From assembly GCF_001428505.1 (NCBI RefSeq), contig NZ_LMHU01000010.1, positions 248,001 to 312,000 on the forward strand: a stretch of DNA of 64,000 nt. The letters run 5' to 3'. This document shows, piece after piece, positions 46,168-55,225 of this stretch; within the stretch, counting starts at the first letter, position 1; the number at the start of each line of letters is the position of its first letter. Under the pieces are notes generated by a model. The model did not search any database. It saw only the letters and a list, made by a program, of their open reading frames with translations, and was not told the origin of the DNA. The position numbers were made by a program, and so were the translations under genes. This DNA comes from Terrabacter sp. Root181. Lineage in GTDB: Bacteria > Actinomycetota > Actinomycetes > Actinomycetales > Dermatophilaceae.

Positions 46168-46842
46168 TCAGGCGACCCGGTCGGGGTCGCCGCCTTCGCG
46201 GGCGTCGCTGGTGCCGGCAGGGTCCGCCGAGCCGCGGGCCCGGACCTCCGCTGCGAGGTTGGGGGAGTCGCCGCCGACCACGGCGAAGGTCGCGGCGGCC
46301 ACGGCGACCACGAGCAGCGCGCTGCCGACGACGTCACGGGGCTGGTGGGCGTACCACGTGACGTTGCCGAGACCGATGCAGAACGCGGCCACACCCAGTC
46401 CGACCAGACCGTGTCGCGTGACCGGACGCGGCCAGACGACAGCCACCCCGACGAGCAGGCCGAGGCCCGCAGCCGCGTGGTTGGACGGGAAGGCGTCCCC
46501 GCCGATGCCGAAGGTGTCGCGCACGCGCAGCTCGAGGGCGATGAACGTCGCTGCCGCAGGGATGACGACGCCGGCGAGGGCCCGCTGCCAGCCACGTCGC
46601 ACCAGGGCCAGGAGCGCGAGGACGAGCACCGCGGGAGTAAGCACGACGATGACGAGCGGACGCGCCAGCCGGTCCAGACCCTGGCGCAGCGGCACGGGCA
46701 GCTCGTTGAGGACCCAGTTGCGCGTGGCCTCGTCGACGGACACCCCGACTCCGGTGCGGGTCGACGCGAGCGCCGTCACCACGAAGGCCGCCGCGGCGGC
46801 GACCGCGAGACCGGCCCAGCGGAGGCGATCGCCATGCGGCAC
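46168..46842 (-). CDS. PAP2-superfamily membrane phosphatase
   Basis: 224 residues, five to six membrane helices. Phosphatase motifs AFPSNHAAAG and GNVTWYAHQPRDVVGS match motifs 2 and 3 of PAP2 enzymes; motif 1 is less clear (ELRVRDTF). Possible substrate is undecaprenyl diphosphate, which would recycle the lipid carrier, or another lipid phosphate. GTG with AGGAGG 6 bases upstream. The C-terminal 40 residues are polar and charged. Confidence 0.82.
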   Translation of the reverse strand: MPHGDRLRWAGLAVAAAAAFVVTALASTRTGVGVSVDEATRNWVLNELPVPLRQGLDRLARPLVIVVLTPAVLVLALLALVRRGWQRALAGVVIPAAATFIALELRVRDTFGIGGDAFPSNHAAAGLGLLVGVAVVWPRPVTRHGLVGLGVAAFCIGLGNVTWYAHQPRDVVGSALLVVAVAAATFAVVGGDSPNLAAEVRARGSADPAGTSDAREGGDPDRVA

Positions 46843-46910
46843 GTGCGCCTCCTGCGGGGCTGTTATGGTGCGATCGACCAGTCCGCTTGCAGTCTATGGG
46901 GGTTCGCGCG

Positions 46911-47822
46911 ATGGCAACCCACGAGGCGACGGAGGCCCCCGCAGCGGGGGCCACGGTGCCTCTCGAGGTCCGGATCGGATTCGCGCACGCCTGCCTCCAG
47001 TGGATCGCCGACCGGTGCGGCGCCGACCTGCTGCACGTCAAAGGCGCGGCGCTCGACCCGACACTGGTGCCGGGCCGCGGCTTCTCCGACGCGGACGTGC
47101 TGGCCCGGCCCGAGCACGTGCGGATGCTGCTCGACGAGCTGCGCCACCACGGGTGGGAGCTGATCAACTCCTTCGCGTACGGCTCGTCGTTCGAGCACTC
47201 GGCGACGTTGCGGCACAGCGACTTCGGACTGCTCGACCTGCACCGCATCTACCCGGGCACCGGGCCGACGCCCGGGCGCGCCTTCGACACCCTCTGGGCC
47301 GAGCGCACGACGAGGGTGCTGGGCGGCGTCGAGTGCGCCGTCCCCTCGCGGGACGCCCAAGCCGCACTCCTGCTGCTCCATGCCGCGCGCGGGGGCAGCG
47401 ACCCGAAGGCCGCCCACGACGTCGACTGGGTGTGGACAACCGCCGACCAGGCCCGGCGCGCCCGCATCCTCGACTGGGTCGAGCGGCTCGACGCCGGACT
47501 GGGCTTCTCCGTCATCACGGGCACCCTCGACGACCACCGCGACGACCCGGCCTACGACCTCTGGCGCGTCGCGTCCCGGGGCGGCACCCGCATGGACGAG
47601 TGGCGGGCCCGGGTCCGGGCGGCGCACGGGCTGCGTGCAAAGCTCACGGTCGCGTCACGGTCGGTGCTCGTCAACGTCGAGCACCTGACGATCGTGCGCG
47701 GCCGACCGGTGACGCGCCGCGAGATCGTGGCCGAGTTCTTCGGCCGGCCGGCACGCGGCCTGCGGGAGCAGGTCGCGCGTCGCGCCCGTGGTTCCCGGGC
47801 GACCGGGGAGCGAGAGCAGTGA
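46911..47822 (+). CDS. Nucleotidyltransferase-like protein (NTP_transf_5 type)
   Basis: 303 residues resembling the uncharacterised nucleotidyltransferase family seen in polysaccharide loci beside PqqD-like and HprK-like genes: LHVKGAALDPTLVPGRGFSD, then DADVLARPEHVRMLLDEL (the DxD of nucleotidyltransferases) and FGLLDLHRIYPG. ATG 46911 follows GGGGG at 8 bases; in-frame ATG 46896 is an alternative. Its stop overlaps the PqqD-like gene. What it modifies is unknown. Confidence 0.72.
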   Translation: MATHEATEAPAAGATVPLEVRIGFAHACLQWIADRCGADLLHVKGAALDPTLVPGRGFSDADVLARPEHVRMLLDELRHHGWELINSFAYGSSFEHSATLRHSDFGLLDLHRIYPGTGPTPGRAFDTLWAERTTRVLGGVECAVPSRDAQAALLLLHAARGGSDPKAAHDVDWVWTTADQARRARILDWVERLDAGLGFSVITGTLDDHRDDPAYDLWRVASRGGTRMDEWRARVRAAHGLRAKLTVASRSVLVNVEHLTIVRGRPVTRREIVAEFFGRPARGLREQVARRARGSRATGEREQ

Positions 47823-48115
47823 CCGCCGCCTACCGGCCCGGACCGGATGCAGGGGTCACCGTGAGCGACGACGGACAGTGCGTCTACGTCGCACACCTGC
47901 CCGGCGGACCGATCGTCGTGCTCGAAGGTGCGGCTGCGCTGATCTGGGTCGAGGCGACGACGGAGCCCGCGACCGGCTGGGTCGCTCGCGTCGCCGAGGC
48001 CTTCGGGCAGTCCGAGGAGGTCATCGCCGCCGACGTCGCGGCGTTCGTCGCCGACCTGGGCGCGCGGGATCTGCTCGTGACTGCACCGACGGAGGCGCCC
48101 GGCACGCCGGGCTGA
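47819..48115 (+). CDS. PqqD-like small protein, copy 1
   Basis: 98 residues from GTG 47819 (overlapping the preceding stop by 4 bases). YRPGPDAGVTVSDDGQCVYVAHLPGG, VVLEGAAALIWVEAT and VAAFVADLGARDLLV follow the PqqD pattern: short beta strands, a (G/S)xxxxIW-type centre and a C-terminal helical region ending in a hydrophobic strand. PqqD proteins chaperone peptides for modifying enzymes; here the partner is the nucleotidyltransferase-like gene. Confidence 0.7.
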   Translation: MTAAYRPGPDAGVTVSDDGQCVYVAHLPGGPIVVLEGAAALIWVEATTEPATGWVARVAEAFGQSEEVIAADVAAFVADLGARDLLVTAPTEAPGTPG

Positions 48116-48165
48116 GCCCGAGCGCCGGGCGTCGCGGGCGCCACCCGCCCCACCGTGGCCCGGGG

Positions 48166-49587
48166 TCAGGCGTGGCGCTTGGCCTGTGCTCGCCTCTCGC
48201 GGCGGCTCGGCTTCGCGTCGGCGCCCCGGTTGTAGCCGTAGTAGCCGTAGCGGTGCGCGGTCGACGAGCCGGCCGACACCATGTTGAGCGCGAAGCCCGC
48301 GACCGGGGCGTCCACCGTCTCGAGGGACTGGACGGCGCTCGCGAGGTCGCGCTTCTTCGTGCGCTCGGCCCCGACGACCATGATGAGCCCGTGCGTCAGC
48401 TTGTTGATGAGCACGGCGTCGATGACCGGGACGACCGGGGGGCTGTCGACGAGGATGAAGTCGTAGTCGTGCGACAGCTTGCCGAAGAGGATCTCCATCG
48501 GCTCCGAGCCGAGCAGCTCGCTCGGGTTGGGCGGGACGGGCCCGGCCGGCAGCACGTGCAGCGTCGTCTCGCGCCACCGCTGGACGACGTCCTCGGGGTC
48601 GGCCTGACCGAGCAGGAGGGTGGTCAGTCCGAACGAGCCGTCGAGACCCATCGTGCTCGCGACCGAGGGGTTGCGCAGGTCGCCGTCGATGAGCAGCACC
48701 TTGGACCCGGCGTCGGACATCGCGAGCGCGAGGTTGATCGTCGTCGTCGTCTTGCCCTCACCGGGCACCGACGACGTGACGACGAAGGAGTGGCCGGCCG
48801 TGGTGACGTCGACGAAGAGGATGTTGGTGCGCAGGCGACGGATCGACTCCGCGTGCCGCCCGTGCGGGTCGCTCTCGAGCGAGAGCAGGCCGCTCTTGAC
48901 CGACTTGACCATCGGGATGTCACCGAGGATCGGACGGTTCGACAGGGCCTTGACGTCGTCCTCGGTGCGCACCTTCGTGTCGAAGGTGTGTCGGAGTAGC
49001 GCGAGGCCGATGCCGAGGGCCAGGCCGAGCAGGGCACCGAGCATGAGGTTGCGCTTGGCGTTGGGGGACACGGGCTCGGTGGGCACGGTGGCCGGCGCGA
49101 TCGGCGTGGCCTCGACCGACTGCCCGTTGGCGGCCAGGAGCGGGGAGAACTTCTTCGTCGCGACCTCGGCGAGCACGGGGCCCGCCGTGTTGGCGATGCG
49201 GGCGATCAGCTCCGGGCTGCCCCCGGTGGCGGTGATCGTCATGACGTTGGAGGTCTGACCCACCTCCGCGGACACCGCGATGGGCGTCCCGGGCTCGAGA
49301 CCGAGTCGGTCGCGCAGGGGCTCGATGACGGACGGCGCGTTGAGGACGTCGATGTACCTGGCCAGGTCGTCGGCGCTCAGGGCGTAGGTCACGACCTGGT
49401 TGTTCGTGCCCGCCCCGGGCGGCTGCGTGGCGGACAGGAAGATCTTCGCGCTGGCGGTGTAGACGGCAGGCGTCACCATCGTCTGGACCGCTGCGGCCGC
49501 GATCACGGCGAGCAGGCTCACCGCGATGACCCGCCACCGTGCCCCCAGAACGCCCAGGAACTCCCGGAACGTCACTTTGCCCCCCAC
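48166..49587 (-). CDS. Wzz/BY-kinase: polysaccharide co-polymerase with tyrosine autokinase domain
   Basis: 473 residues in one chain: two membrane helices (about 17-37 and 178-198) flanking an extracytoplasmic Wzz domain, then the kinase with Walker A SSVPGEGKTTTTINLA, Walker A' LLIDGDLRNP, Walker B FILVDSPP and a C-terminal tyrosine cluster HRYGYYGYNRG. Sets chain length in Wzx/Wzy pathways and cycles by autophosphorylation. Start GTG 49587; GTG 49575 (VTFREFLG) is an alternative. The probable partner phosphatase is at 32.6 kb. Confidence 0.93.
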   Translation of the reverse strand: MGGKVTFREFLGVLGARWRVIAVSLLAVIAAAAVQTMVTPAVYTASAKIFLSATQPPGAGTNNQVVTYALSADDLARYIDVLNAPSVIEPLRDRLGLEPGTPIAVSAEVGQTSNVMTITATGGSPELIARIANTAGPVLAEVATKKFSPLLAANGQSVEATPIAPATVPTEPVSPNAKRNLMLGALLGLALGIGLALLRHTFDTKVRTEDDVKALSNRPILGDIPMVKSVKSGLLSLESDPHGRHAESIRRLRTNILFVDVTTAGHSFVVTSSVPGEGKTTTTINLALAMSDAGSKVLLIDGDLRNPSVASTMGLDGSFGLTTLLLGQADPEDVVQRWRETTLHVLPAGPVPPNPSELLGSEPMEILFGKLSHDYDFILVDSPPVVPVIDAVLINKLTHGLIMVVGAERTKKRDLASAVQSLETVDAPVAGFALNMVSAGSSTAHRYGYYGYNRGADAKPSRRERRAQAKRHA

Positions 49588-49690
49588 GCCTCAACTCGAC
49601 AGTACGTGCGGCGATCCTCCCATATCATCCAAGGGGTTGTGCCGAGTCGCAGACATCCGGGGCTCGGCACGGGGAGAGGGGTGAGTGGTC

Positions 49691-51712
49691 ATGTGGGCAC
49701 TGCGCGTGTCCCACAGCGCCGTCGTCGACGCGTGGCGTGAACGGGAGCGGGCTCTGCGTCGCCTGGGCCACCGCGTCGACGTCGTGTCGGCTGCCGCGTG
49801 GTCGGAGGGTGGGCGCCGCGTCGCGCTGTCGGTGCGCCCTGACGAACCCGTCGTCCCCGCACGGACCATCGGCTCCCACCCGGCCCTCTTCCTCTACGAC
49901 CCGCGTCCGCTGTGGCGGGCTCTCGGCCGGCCCGTCGACGTCATCGACGTCCACGAGGAGCCCTTCGCCCTCGCGACCGCCGAGGTGCTGCTGCTCCGGT
50001 GGCTGCGCCGTCAGCGCGCCCCGTACCTGCTCTACTCCGCCCAGAACCTCGACAAGCGCCACCCCGTCCCGTTCCGCTGGTTCGAGCGGATGGCGCTGAG
50101 GCACGCGAGCGGCCTCAACGTGTGCAACGAGGCCGCCGGGCACATCGCCGAGCGCAAGGGCTTCCCGGGTCGGGCCCGCACCATCGACCTCGGCACCGAC
50201 CTCAACGTCTACACACCACCCGCGTATGCCGTCACGCCTCGCGAGGTGCCCGTCGTCGGGTTCGCGGGACGCCTCGACGCGGCCAAGGGGGCCGACGTGC
50301 TCCTGCGCGCAGTGGCCCTCGAGCCGGCCGTACGCGTACGCCTCGCCGGTGACGGACCCGAGCGGCACCGGCTGGTCGAGCTGGCGGAGGGGCTCGGCGT
50401 CGCCGACCGCGTCGAGCTCCTCGGCGCGCTCGCACCCGAGGGGCTGCCCGACTTCTACCACTCCCTCGACGTGCTGGTCGTCCCATCGCTGACGACCCCC
50501 TCCTGGGTCGAGCAGTTCGGCCGGGTCGCCCTGGAGGCCATGGCCTGCGGCACCCCCGTCGTGGTCAGCGACAGCGGGGCGCTGCCCGAGGTGGTCGGCG
50601 AGGCCGCCATCGTCGTCGCCGAGGGCGACGCCGCCGAGCTCGCCAAGGCGATCGGAGCCGTGGTGCACGACCCCGACGTCGCGCAGAGGCTGCGTGCCGC
50701 GGGGCTCGCCCGGGCTGCGACGACGTCCTGGGACCGAGTCGCGGTCGAGCACGACGCGATGTACCGCGCCGCGACGAAGCAGTGGTCCACGGACGTCACC
50801 GACGAGCGTGGGCTCGAGGTCGTCGTCGTCGCGTACGGCCGGCCCGAGCTGCTCGCCTCGGCGCTCGAGCCGCTCGGCGCGCTGTCGGTGACCGTCGTCG
50901 ACAACTCGTCGTCACCTGACGTGCGGGCCGTCGCCGAGGCCGCCGGGGTCCGCTACGTCGACCCGGGGCGCAACGGCGGCTTCGGCGCCGGTGTCAACGA
51001 GGCGCTGCGACGTGTCGATCCGCGCGCCGACGTGCTCCTCGTCAACCCGGATGCCGTCGTCGGCACGGGAGACGTCGCGCTGCTGCGCGCCGCCCTGCTC
51101 GCCGAGCCCGACCTCGCGAGCGTCGGACCGACACAGGTCGATGCCACCGGCACACCGGCGCGCGTCGAGTGGCCCTTCCCGTCGCCCCTCGGGACGTGGG
51201 TCGAGGCGGCCGGACTCGGCCGCCTGAGGCGCAGCCGCTACGTCATCGGCGCGGTGCTGCTGCTCCGCCGCGAGGCCATCGAGCACGTCGGGCCTTTCGA
51301 CGACGAGCGCTTCTTCCTCTATGCGGAGGAGACCGACTGGGCGCAGCGCGCGAGCCTGCTCGGTTGGCGGCACGCGGTCGTGCCGGCTGCACGAGCCACG
51401 CACGTGGGTGCGGCCACGAGCACCGACCCGACCCGGCGTGAGGGGCACTTCCACGCGGCCCAGGAGGTCTATCTCCGGAAGCACTTCGGCGCCCTCGGCT
51501 GGCAGGTGGCCCGCGCTGGGCAGGTCACCGGCTCGACCGTGCGCGGAGTCCTGCTCCGTGGTGAGCGTGGGCGCTCCGCCCGATCCCGGGCGCGGCTCTA
51601 CCTCGCCGGTCCCGTCCGGTCCGAGGTGCGTCCCGACGACGCGCGGCGCCCTGCGCCGACGGGCACCGCCCGTCCCGACACCGCGACGCCCGTCCGGTCG
51701 GAGGCGTCGTGA
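49691..51712 (+). CDS. Two-domain glycosyltransferase (GT4-GT2 fusion)
   Basis: 673 residues. Residues 1 to about 365 are GT4 (GFAGRLDAAKGADVLLRA, EQFGRVALEAMACGTP). From about 372 a GT2 domain follows: LEVVVVAYGRPELLASAL, VTVVDNSSSPDVR, PGRNGGFGAGVNEALR, LVNPDAVVG and FFLYAEETDWAQRA, typical of rhamnosyltransferases of the WbbL/GlfT type. The tail after 610 is disordered. ATG 49691 has a GAGAGGGG tract upstream; GTG 49685 is possible. The fusion may add two sugars in sequence. Confidence 0.88.
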   Translation: MWALRVSHSAVVDAWRERERALRRLGHRVDVVSAAAWSEGGRRVALSVRPDEPVVPARTIGSHPALFLYDPRPLWRALGRPVDVIDVHEEPFALATAEVLLLRWLRRQRAPYLLYSAQNLDKRHPVPFRWFERMALRHASGLNVCNEAAGHIAERKGFPGRARTIDLGTDLNVYTPPAYAVTPREVPVVGFAGRLDAAKGADVLLRAVALEPAVRVRLAGDGPERHRLVELAEGLGVADRVELLGALAPEGLPDFYHSLDVLVVPSLTTPSWVEQFGRVALEAMACGTPVVVSDSGALPEVVGEAAIVVAEGDAAELAKAIGAVVHDPDVAQRLRAAGLARAATTSWDRVAVEHDAMYRAATKQWSTDVTDERGLEVVVVAYGRPELLASALEPLGALSVTVVDNSSSPDVRAVAEAAGVRYVDPGRNGGFGAGVNEALRRVDPRADVLLVNPDAVVGTGDVALLRAALLAEPDLASVGPTQVDATGTPARVEWPFPSPLGTWVEAAGLGRLRRSRYVIGAVLLLRREAIEHVGPFDDERFFLYAEETDWAQRASLLGWRHAVVPAARATHVGAATSTDPTRREGHFHAAQEVYLRKHFGALGWQVARAGQVTGSTVRGVLLRGERGRSARSRARLYLAGPVRSEVRPDDARRPAPTGTARPDTATPVRSEAS

Positions 51713-53055
51713 GCAGTCTGTTCCCCGAGCGGCTCCGCGGTCCGGGCCGCACCGACCTCCTCGCGCAGGTCGGGTTCACACTCGCTGGTGTCGCCCTCGT
51801 CGCGCTCGTCGGGCGTCTCGCGGTCACCATGCCCGAGGCCGCCGTCATCATCGCCGTCGCTGTGCTCGCCATCGGAGTCACCGCGGTCCAGCCGGGGCTC
51901 ATCCCGCTTGCCGTCCTGCCCCTGTTGCTCGTGGTCCTGCGCATCGGCAGTGGGGGGATCGACTTGTCCCTGTCTGACTTCGCTCTCGCCGCTGCGGTGA
52001 TCCCGGCGCTCTTCCTCGCCAAGCGCCCGTTCTCATCGGGGCTGCGCGCCGTACTCTGGGCCTCGGCCCTCTACCAGTTCGCCACACTCATCAGTGTCGT
52101 CAACAACCCGTACGCCGCCAATGCCGTCGAGTGGGCGCACGCATGGGTCCTGGTGGCCGGGTCCCTTCTCGTCGGCTGGGCCGTCGGCGCCAACGGCCAT
52201 GGCCGGGCCGGTGTGCGTCTGCTCGTCGGCACCATCGCGGTTCTGGCTCTCATCACCGTCATCGAGGGCAGCGTGCACCTTGCCCAGGGAGACTTCTCAG
52301 CGGTCTACCCCACCTTTCCCTACGGCATGCACAAGAACTTCGCCGGCACGGTGTGTGCCACCGGAGCGGTCATGGTCTACGCCAGGCCGACGTGGGCGGG
52401 CATCAACCGGCGATGGTCAATCCTGCTCATGGCTCTGATGCTCGCCGCCGTGCTGTTCACACAGTCGAGACAGGCGGTCATCGGTCTCGTGGCGGCGGTC
52501 TTCGTCCTCGTGCTCCGGTCGAAGACCGATCGCAGGAGGTCGAAGCTCGTGCTGCTCCTCGCCGCCCCACTCGTGCTCTTCGTGACCAACCTCGTGCAGG
52601 ACCAGGTCCAGTCGGGCAACCAGTTCAACTCGGTCTTCCAGCGTCTGACGTGGTTCCAGGACTCGATGACCGTGTGGTCGTCAGACCCCTGGTTCGGCGT
52701 CGGGCTGCGCTGGTGGTACACCGACAGGTTCCCGTTCCAGTTCCAGCCGCCCAACGCCGAGATCGAGGTGCTGACCTCCGTCGGGGTCGTCGGGCTCGCC
52801 GCCTTCGTGCTGCTCATGGTCGTCTCCCTGCGAGTGGCGTGGCGGCTCGACCCGGCGTATGGCTCCATGGCGGTTGCCGTGCTCGTGTCGCGCGTGGTTC
52901 AGGGCCAGTTCGACCTGTTCTGGTCGGCGGTCCAGGGCTCCCTGCCCTTCGTCGTTCTCGGGCTCTGCCTGGGTGCGAGCTGGCATGCGGAACGAGAGAT
53001 CGCGACGACCACCGATGTCGCCATCAGCTCTCGTCTACCGGTGGGCACGGCGTGA
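51709..53055 (+). CDS. Wzy-like O-antigen ligase/polymerase-family membrane protein
   Basis: 448 residues with about 11 membrane helices. The Wzy_C/O-antigen ligase pattern is visible: FPYGMHKNFAGTVCA in the large periplasmic loop, FTQSRQAVIGLVAAVFVL, and the segment DPWFGVGLRWW followed by NAEIEVLTSVGVVGLAAF. Likely polymerises repeat units outside the membrane. GTG overlaps the preceding stop by 4 bases, and the following GT4 start by 4 bases. Confidence 0.87.
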   Translation: MSSLFPERLRGPGRTDLLAQVGFTLAGVALVALVGRLAVTMPEAAVIIAVAVLAIGVTAVQPGLIPLAVLPLLLVVLRIGSGGIDLSLSDFALAAAVIPALFLAKRPFSSGLRAVLWASALYQFATLISVVNNPYAANAVEWAHAWVLVAGSLLVGWAVGANGHGRAGVRLLVGTIAVLALITVIEGSVHLAQGDFSAVYPTFPYGMHKNFAGTVCATGAVMVYARPTWAGINRRWSILLMALMLAAVLFTQSRQAVIGLVAAVFVLVLRSKTDRRRSKLVLLLAAPLVLFVTNLVQDQVQSGNQFNSVFQRLTWFQDSMTVWSSDPWFGVGLRWWYTDRFPFQFQPPNAEIEVLTSVGVVGLAAFVLLMVVSLRVAWRLDPAYGSMAVAVLVSRVVQGQFDLFWSAVQGSLPFVVLGLCLGASWHAEREIATTTDVAISSRLPVGTA

Positions 53056-54209
53056 CGACCATCGTCCAGATCACACCCGAGATCGGTCCGGGCACGGGGG
53101 TGGGGGCGGTGGCGTACCACCTCGAGCAGGAATGGCTGCGGCTCGGCGTCGACGTCCGGCGGTTTACTCTCGATGAGGCGGGCGGCGCCTGGCTCTCGAC
53201 ACCCCGCGGGGGCGTGTCGGGGCGGCTGGCGCTTGTCGGGCGCGTGGTCTGGTTCTCGACGGTGGGCACGGCCCGCGCGCGTCGTTACCTGCGGGACCAT
53301 CCGGAGCAGCTGTCGGTGTGCCACAACGACGCGGTGGCTGGCGACGTCTACGTCAACCACGGGATCGTCCAGGCCGCCATGCGGGCGCGTGGCCACCACT
53401 GGGTCCGTATGGCCCGCAACCCCCTCCACCTCTTCACGACGACCCGTGACCGGCGCCGATACTCGCACGCAGGCAGCCACCGGGTCGTCGTCAACCTCGT
53501 CACCGAAGAGGAGCGGCTGCTCCGCGAGTCCTACCCTCGCCTCGCGATCCCGACCGTCGTCATCGGCAACGGTGTCGACGTCGAGCGCTTCCGGCCGCCG
53601 ACTCCCACCGAGCGGGACGCGGCCCGTCGTGAGCTGGGGCTCGGCGGCGACGACCGGATGGTGCTCTTCATCGGCAACGAGTTCGGGCGCAAAGGCCTGC
53701 CGATGCTCGTCGACGCGGTCGCGCGGCTAGGGCCAGAGGTCCGTCTGGTGGTCGTCGGGGGCACTCCTGACATGATCGCGTCGGAGGCCGCCCGGGAGCC
53801 CGCCACCGCGCTTGCCCATCGCCTGGTCTTCGCCGGCGCCCATTCCGACCCCCGGCCCTGGCTCCACGCCGCGGACGCCCTCGCCATGCCGAGTGCCTAC
53901 GAGTCCTATGGGCTCGTCGTCCTCGAGGCGCTCGCCTGCGGCGTTCCTGTCGTCGCCACCCCCACCGGCTGCGTCCCCGACGTCGTCACCGACGGTGTCA
54001 ACGGTGCCGTCGTCGGGGCCGACCCCGACGAGCTCGCCGCAGGTCTCGCGCGCGTCCTCGCACTCGACCCGGCTGCTGCGGCTGCGGCGGCGCGGGAGAG
54101 CGCGGAGCGGCATTCGTGGGCCACCGTCGCCCAGCGCTATCTCGACCTGCTGACCGGACTGCGTCCGGGGCGCTCCACGTCGGCCGGGGTCGGCGGGGCA
54201 GCGGCGTGA
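53052..54209 (+). CDS. Glycosyltransferase family 4
   Basis: 385 residues: IVQITPEIGPGTGVGAVAYHL (N-terminal glycine loop), VVIGNGVDVERFRP, MVLFIGNEFGRKGLPMLVDA and PSAYESYGLVVLEALACGVP with the E(x7)E donor site. GTG 53052 overlaps the Wzy-like stop. The sequence continues a translationally coupled run of GT genes. Confidence 0.88.
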   Translation: MTTIVQITPEIGPGTGVGAVAYHLEQEWLRLGVDVRRFTLDEAGGAWLSTPRGGVSGRLALVGRVVWFSTVGTARARRYLRDHPEQLSVCHNDAVAGDVYVNHGIVQAAMRARGHHWVRMARNPLHLFTTTRDRRRYSHAGSHRVVVNLVTEEERLLRESYPRLAIPTVVIGNGVDVERFRPPTPTERDAARRELGLGGDDRMVLFIGNEFGRKGLPMLVDAVARLGPEVRLVVVGGTPDMIASEAAREPATALAHRLVFAGAHSDPRPWLHAADALAMPSAYESYGLVVLEALACGVPVVATPTGCVPDVVTDGVNGAVVGADPDELAAGLARVLALDPAAAAAAARESAERHSWATVAQRYLDLLTGLRPGRSTSAGVGGAAA

Positions 54210-55225
54210 GGATCCTGCACGCCATCCGCTCCGACGCGTTCGCAGGCGTCGAGAGCCATGTCGCCCGACTGGCCAGAGCGCAGCTCGCAGCCGGGGACGA
54301 GGTCCTCGTGCTCGGCGGTGACCCCGACCGGATGACCGACGCCGCCGGACCCGGTGTCCGCACCCGTCCTGCGGCCACCGTCACCCAGGTGCTCGCGACC
54401 GTGCGCCAGTGGGCGAGCCATGCTGACGTCGTCCATGCCCACATGACCGCAGCCGAGATCGCCTGTGCCACAGCGCTGGTCGGGGTCCGTACGCCCCTCG
54501 TCGTCACCCGGCACTTCGCCCGCGACCGCGGCAGCAACCGCGTCTCGGCCGTCGCGGCGGCAGCCGCCGCCCGCCGGGTCGACGCCCAGATCGCGATCAG
54601 TCACTACGTGGCCGAGATGATCGCGGGCGCGAGTGTCGTCATCCATCCCGGGGTCGACTCGACCACGAGCACCCGCACCGCGCAGGACCGCGACCGCGTC
54701 GTGCTCGTGGCCCAGCGGCTCGAACCCGAGAAGGACACCGACGTGGCGCTCCGCGCGTTCGCGGCCTCTGGCATCGCCGCGGACGGGTGGCGCCTCGAGG
54801 TCGCCGGTGACGGTGCTGAGCGCCGGCGGCTGACGGAGCTCGCGGACGATCTGGGCATCGCCGAGGCGACCTGCTTCCTGGGGCACCGCAGCGACGTCCC
54901 GGCCCTCATGGAGCGCGTTGGCGTGCTGCTCGCGCCCTGCCAGATCGAGGGCCTCGGACTCACGGTGCTCGAGGCGATGGCCGCCGCCCTGCCGGTCGTC
55001 GCGGTCGGCGCTGGCGGCCACCTCGAGACCGTCGGAGCCGTTGCCGGGGCCGCACTGCACCCGCCCGGCGACGCCGACCGGGCCGGAGAGCTGCTCCGCG
55101 AGCTCGCGGGGCACCCGGAGCGTCGCGACGGGTACGCCGCGGCGCTGCAGGGTGTCCAGCGCGACCGCTTCACGCCCGCGCACCAGGCGCAGGAGACCGC
55201 GGCGGTCTACCGGGGCGTGGTCTGA
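54206..55225 (+). CDS. Glycosyltransferase family 4
   Basis: 339 residues: RILHAIRSDAFAGVESHVARL, VHAHMTAAEIACATAL, VVLVAQRLEPEKDTDVALRA and APCQIEGLGLTVLEAMAAALP. GTG overlaps the previous stop by 4 bases and the stop shares one base with the next ATG (TGATG). Specificity unknown. Confidence 0.88.
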   Translation: MRILHAIRSDAFAGVESHVARLARAQLAAGDEVLVLGGDPDRMTDAAGPGVRTRPAATVTQVLATVRQWASHADVVHAHMTAAEIACATALVGVRTPLVVTRHFARDRGSNRVSAVAAAAAARRVDAQIAISHYVAEMIAGASVVIHPGVDSTTSTRTAQDRDRVVLVAQRLEPEKDTDVALRAFAASGIAADGWRLEVAGDGAERRRLTELADDLGIAEATCFLGHRSDVPALMERVGVLLAPCQIEGLGLTVLEAMAAALPVVAVGAGGHLETVGAVAGAALHPPGDADRAGELLRELAGHPERRDGYAAALQGVQRDRFTPAHQAQETAAVYRGVV

